A stretch of DNA of 7,411 bases from an uncultured Sutterella sp. (lineage in GTDB: Bacteria > Pseudomonadota > Gammaproteobacteria > Burkholderiales > Burkholderiaceae_F). This document shows, piece after piece, positions 6,612 through 7,411 of the stretch. How positions within the stretch are numbered: the stretch's first letter is position 1; each line of letters starts with the position of its first letter. The position numbers and the translations under genes were made by a program. A model generated the notes under the pieces. That model was not told where the DNA came from. It saw nothing but the letters and a program-made list of their open reading frames with translations, and searched no databases. The stretch lies in contig CABSHY010000059.1 in NCBI GenBank assembly GCA_902477615.1, positions 1-7,411 of the forward strand. The letters are read 5' to 3'.

Positions 6612-7352
6612 ATGAACACGATTCGCGGTTGGCTTTTTTATATTGTTTTATCCATCACGTTAGTGCCGCTGGCATTGTTGGCCATTCTTTTGTACCCGGC
6701 CCCTTTGACATGGCGTTACGCCGTGGGGCGCTCTTGGGCACGATTGATGCTGGAGTGTGGACGCGTCATTTGCGGTATGCGTTATGAAGTCAAAGGGATG
6801 GAGAATTTCCCGGCTGCCGATGAACCTGTTCTCGTTTTAAGTAAACACCAATCGGCTTGGGAAATCTTCTGGCTGATGAGTTATGTGCCGCATCAAGTCA
6901 GTTTCGTCTATAAAAAAGAACTTCACTACGTGCCTGTTTTCGGTCAAGCGTTAGCCACTATGAAAATGATGGCGATTGACCGCAAAAAGGGGGCTAATGC
7001 GTATTCGCAATTTGTGCGCCAGGGGCGTCGTTTTTTGAAAAACGGTTGGTGGATTTTGATGTTTCCGGAAGGCACACGTACGGCACCGGGCGCCAAGACC
7101 ATCTACAAAACGGGCGGTGCACGCTTTGCTGCGTTAACGGGCGCGAAGATTGTCCCCGTGGCTTTAAATTCCGGGGAATGTTGGCCCAGAAACAGCATTG
7201 CCAAAAAGCCTGGTTTAATTACCGTGTCGGTGGGGCCTGCTATCCTCTCTGAAGGTCGCACTCACGAAGAAATTCAAAACGATTTGGTCACATGGATCGA
7301 GTCGGAAATGGAAAATATTTCTCCTACCCTATATGGTCAAAAAGACAGTTAA
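6612..7352 (+). CDS. plsC: 1-acyl-sn-glycerol-3-phosphate acyltransferase (PlsC family)
   Basis: This inner-membrane enzyme acylates the sn-2 position of lysophosphatidic acid to give phosphatidic acid, the branch point of phospholipid synthesis. From ATG 6612 the product is 246 residues, normal for the family. A GTG at 6606 would add two residues, but its spacing to GGA (6601-6603) is only two bases, against eight for the ATG. A hydrophobic anchor spans about residues 5-30. Acyltransferase block I is SKHQSAWEIF (77-86), with His79 and Glu84 in an HX4E pattern in place of the usual HX4D. Block II lies in KKELHYVPVFGQ to DRKKGA (101-128). Block III is FPEGTRTAPG (151-160) and block IV is VPVALNSGECWPRN (181-194). 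Leu CTG appears here, unlike in glyS, suggesting lower expression. No convincing promoter is seen between the glyS terminator and the gene. Confidence 0.94.
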   Translation: MNTIRGWLFYIVLSITLVPLALLAILLYPAPLTWRYAVGRSWARLMLECGRVICGMRYEVKGMENFPAADEPVLVLSKHQSAWEIFWLMSYVPHQVSFVYKKELHYVPVFGQALATMKMMAIDRKKGANAYSQFVRQGRRFLKNGWWILMFPEGTRTAPGAKTIYKTGGARFAALTGAKIVPVALNSGECWPRNSIAKKPGLITVSVGPAILSEGRTHEEIQNDLVTWIESEMENISPTLYGQKDS

Positions 7353-7411
7353 AGACATTTTGTCCTCCATGCGACAACTCGCATTTGATTTTTTTGAGGA
7401 CGAACCCAAAC
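7333..7411 (+). CDS. 5' end of a gene cut by the window edge, possibly a YgjP-like metallopeptidase
   Basis: An open frame starts at ATG 7333, overlaps the last 20 bases of plsC and runs off the right edge. Its 26 visible residues begin MVKKTVKDILSSMRQLAFDF and end in an acidic stretch, FEDEPK. A second in-frame ATG at 7369, 16 bases after the plsC stop, would give MRQLAFDFFEDEPK. That resembles the short N-terminus of YgjP/DUF45 (M48-type) metallopeptidases, which commonly follow plsC in Burkholderiales. Neither start has a clear Shine-Dalgarno. The zinc-binding region is outside the window, so the family guess rests on neighbourhood and a weak N-terminal likeness. Confidence 0.4.
   Translation, partial: MVKKTVKDILSSMRQLAFDFFEDEPK

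Noticed and set aside
6593..6787. A forward open frame starting just after the terminator, in another frame over the plsC start
   Set aside because: It overlaps the plsC anchor and start region in a different frame, has no Shine-Dalgarno, and gives no recognisable protein.

Overview
The window is an ordinary chromosomal stretch of a Gram-negative bacterium. All recognisable genes are on the + strand. The gene order (corC, lnt, glyQ, glyS, plsC) and the protein wording (the separate alpha and beta glycyl-tRNA synthetase subunits, and the KHQSAWE block in PlsC) fit the Burkholderiales of the Betaproteobacteria. The base composition looks near-balanced rather than GC-rich, and Leu CTG and Gln CAG are avoided in the best-expressed genes. 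Both are unusual for Burkholderia-like organisms and would fit a host-associated, lower-GC lineage such as the Sutterellaceae. The family-level placement is inference only.

Layout: positions 25-912 encode a ten-helix EamA/DMT-type transporter. A 116-base T-rich spacer follows, with a possible promoter. Next come corC (1029-1925) and lnt (1922-3460), whose stop and start codons overlap as GTGA, so they are probably translationally coupled. A 62-base spacer carrying two back-to-back dyad symmetries leads to glyQ (3523-4425) and glyS (4446-6536), the two subunits of glycyl-tRNA synthetase. A convincing rho-independent terminator (6559-6591) closes glyS. The acyltransferase gene plsC (6612-7352) starts only 20 bases further on. 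The 5' end of another gene, perhaps a YgjP-like metallopeptidase, overlaps or abuts plsC and runs off the right edge.

Functionally this is an envelope and translation housekeeping cluster. Lnt completes lipoprotein acylation in the inner membrane. PlsC makes phosphatidic acid, the precursor of the phospholipids that Lnt uses as acyl donors. CorC/YbeX belongs to a family tied to Mg/Co homeostasis and ribosome metabolism. GlyQS charges tRNA-Gly. No RNA gene, insertion sequence, CRISPR array, phage gene or defence gene is visible. I found no candidate for an undescribed system. The points worth a second look are small: the glyQ leader dyads, a hydrophobic reading frame in the spacer before corC, the terminator placed against plsC, the codon skew, and repeated tandem stop codons. 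No stretch over 300 bases lacks a gene.
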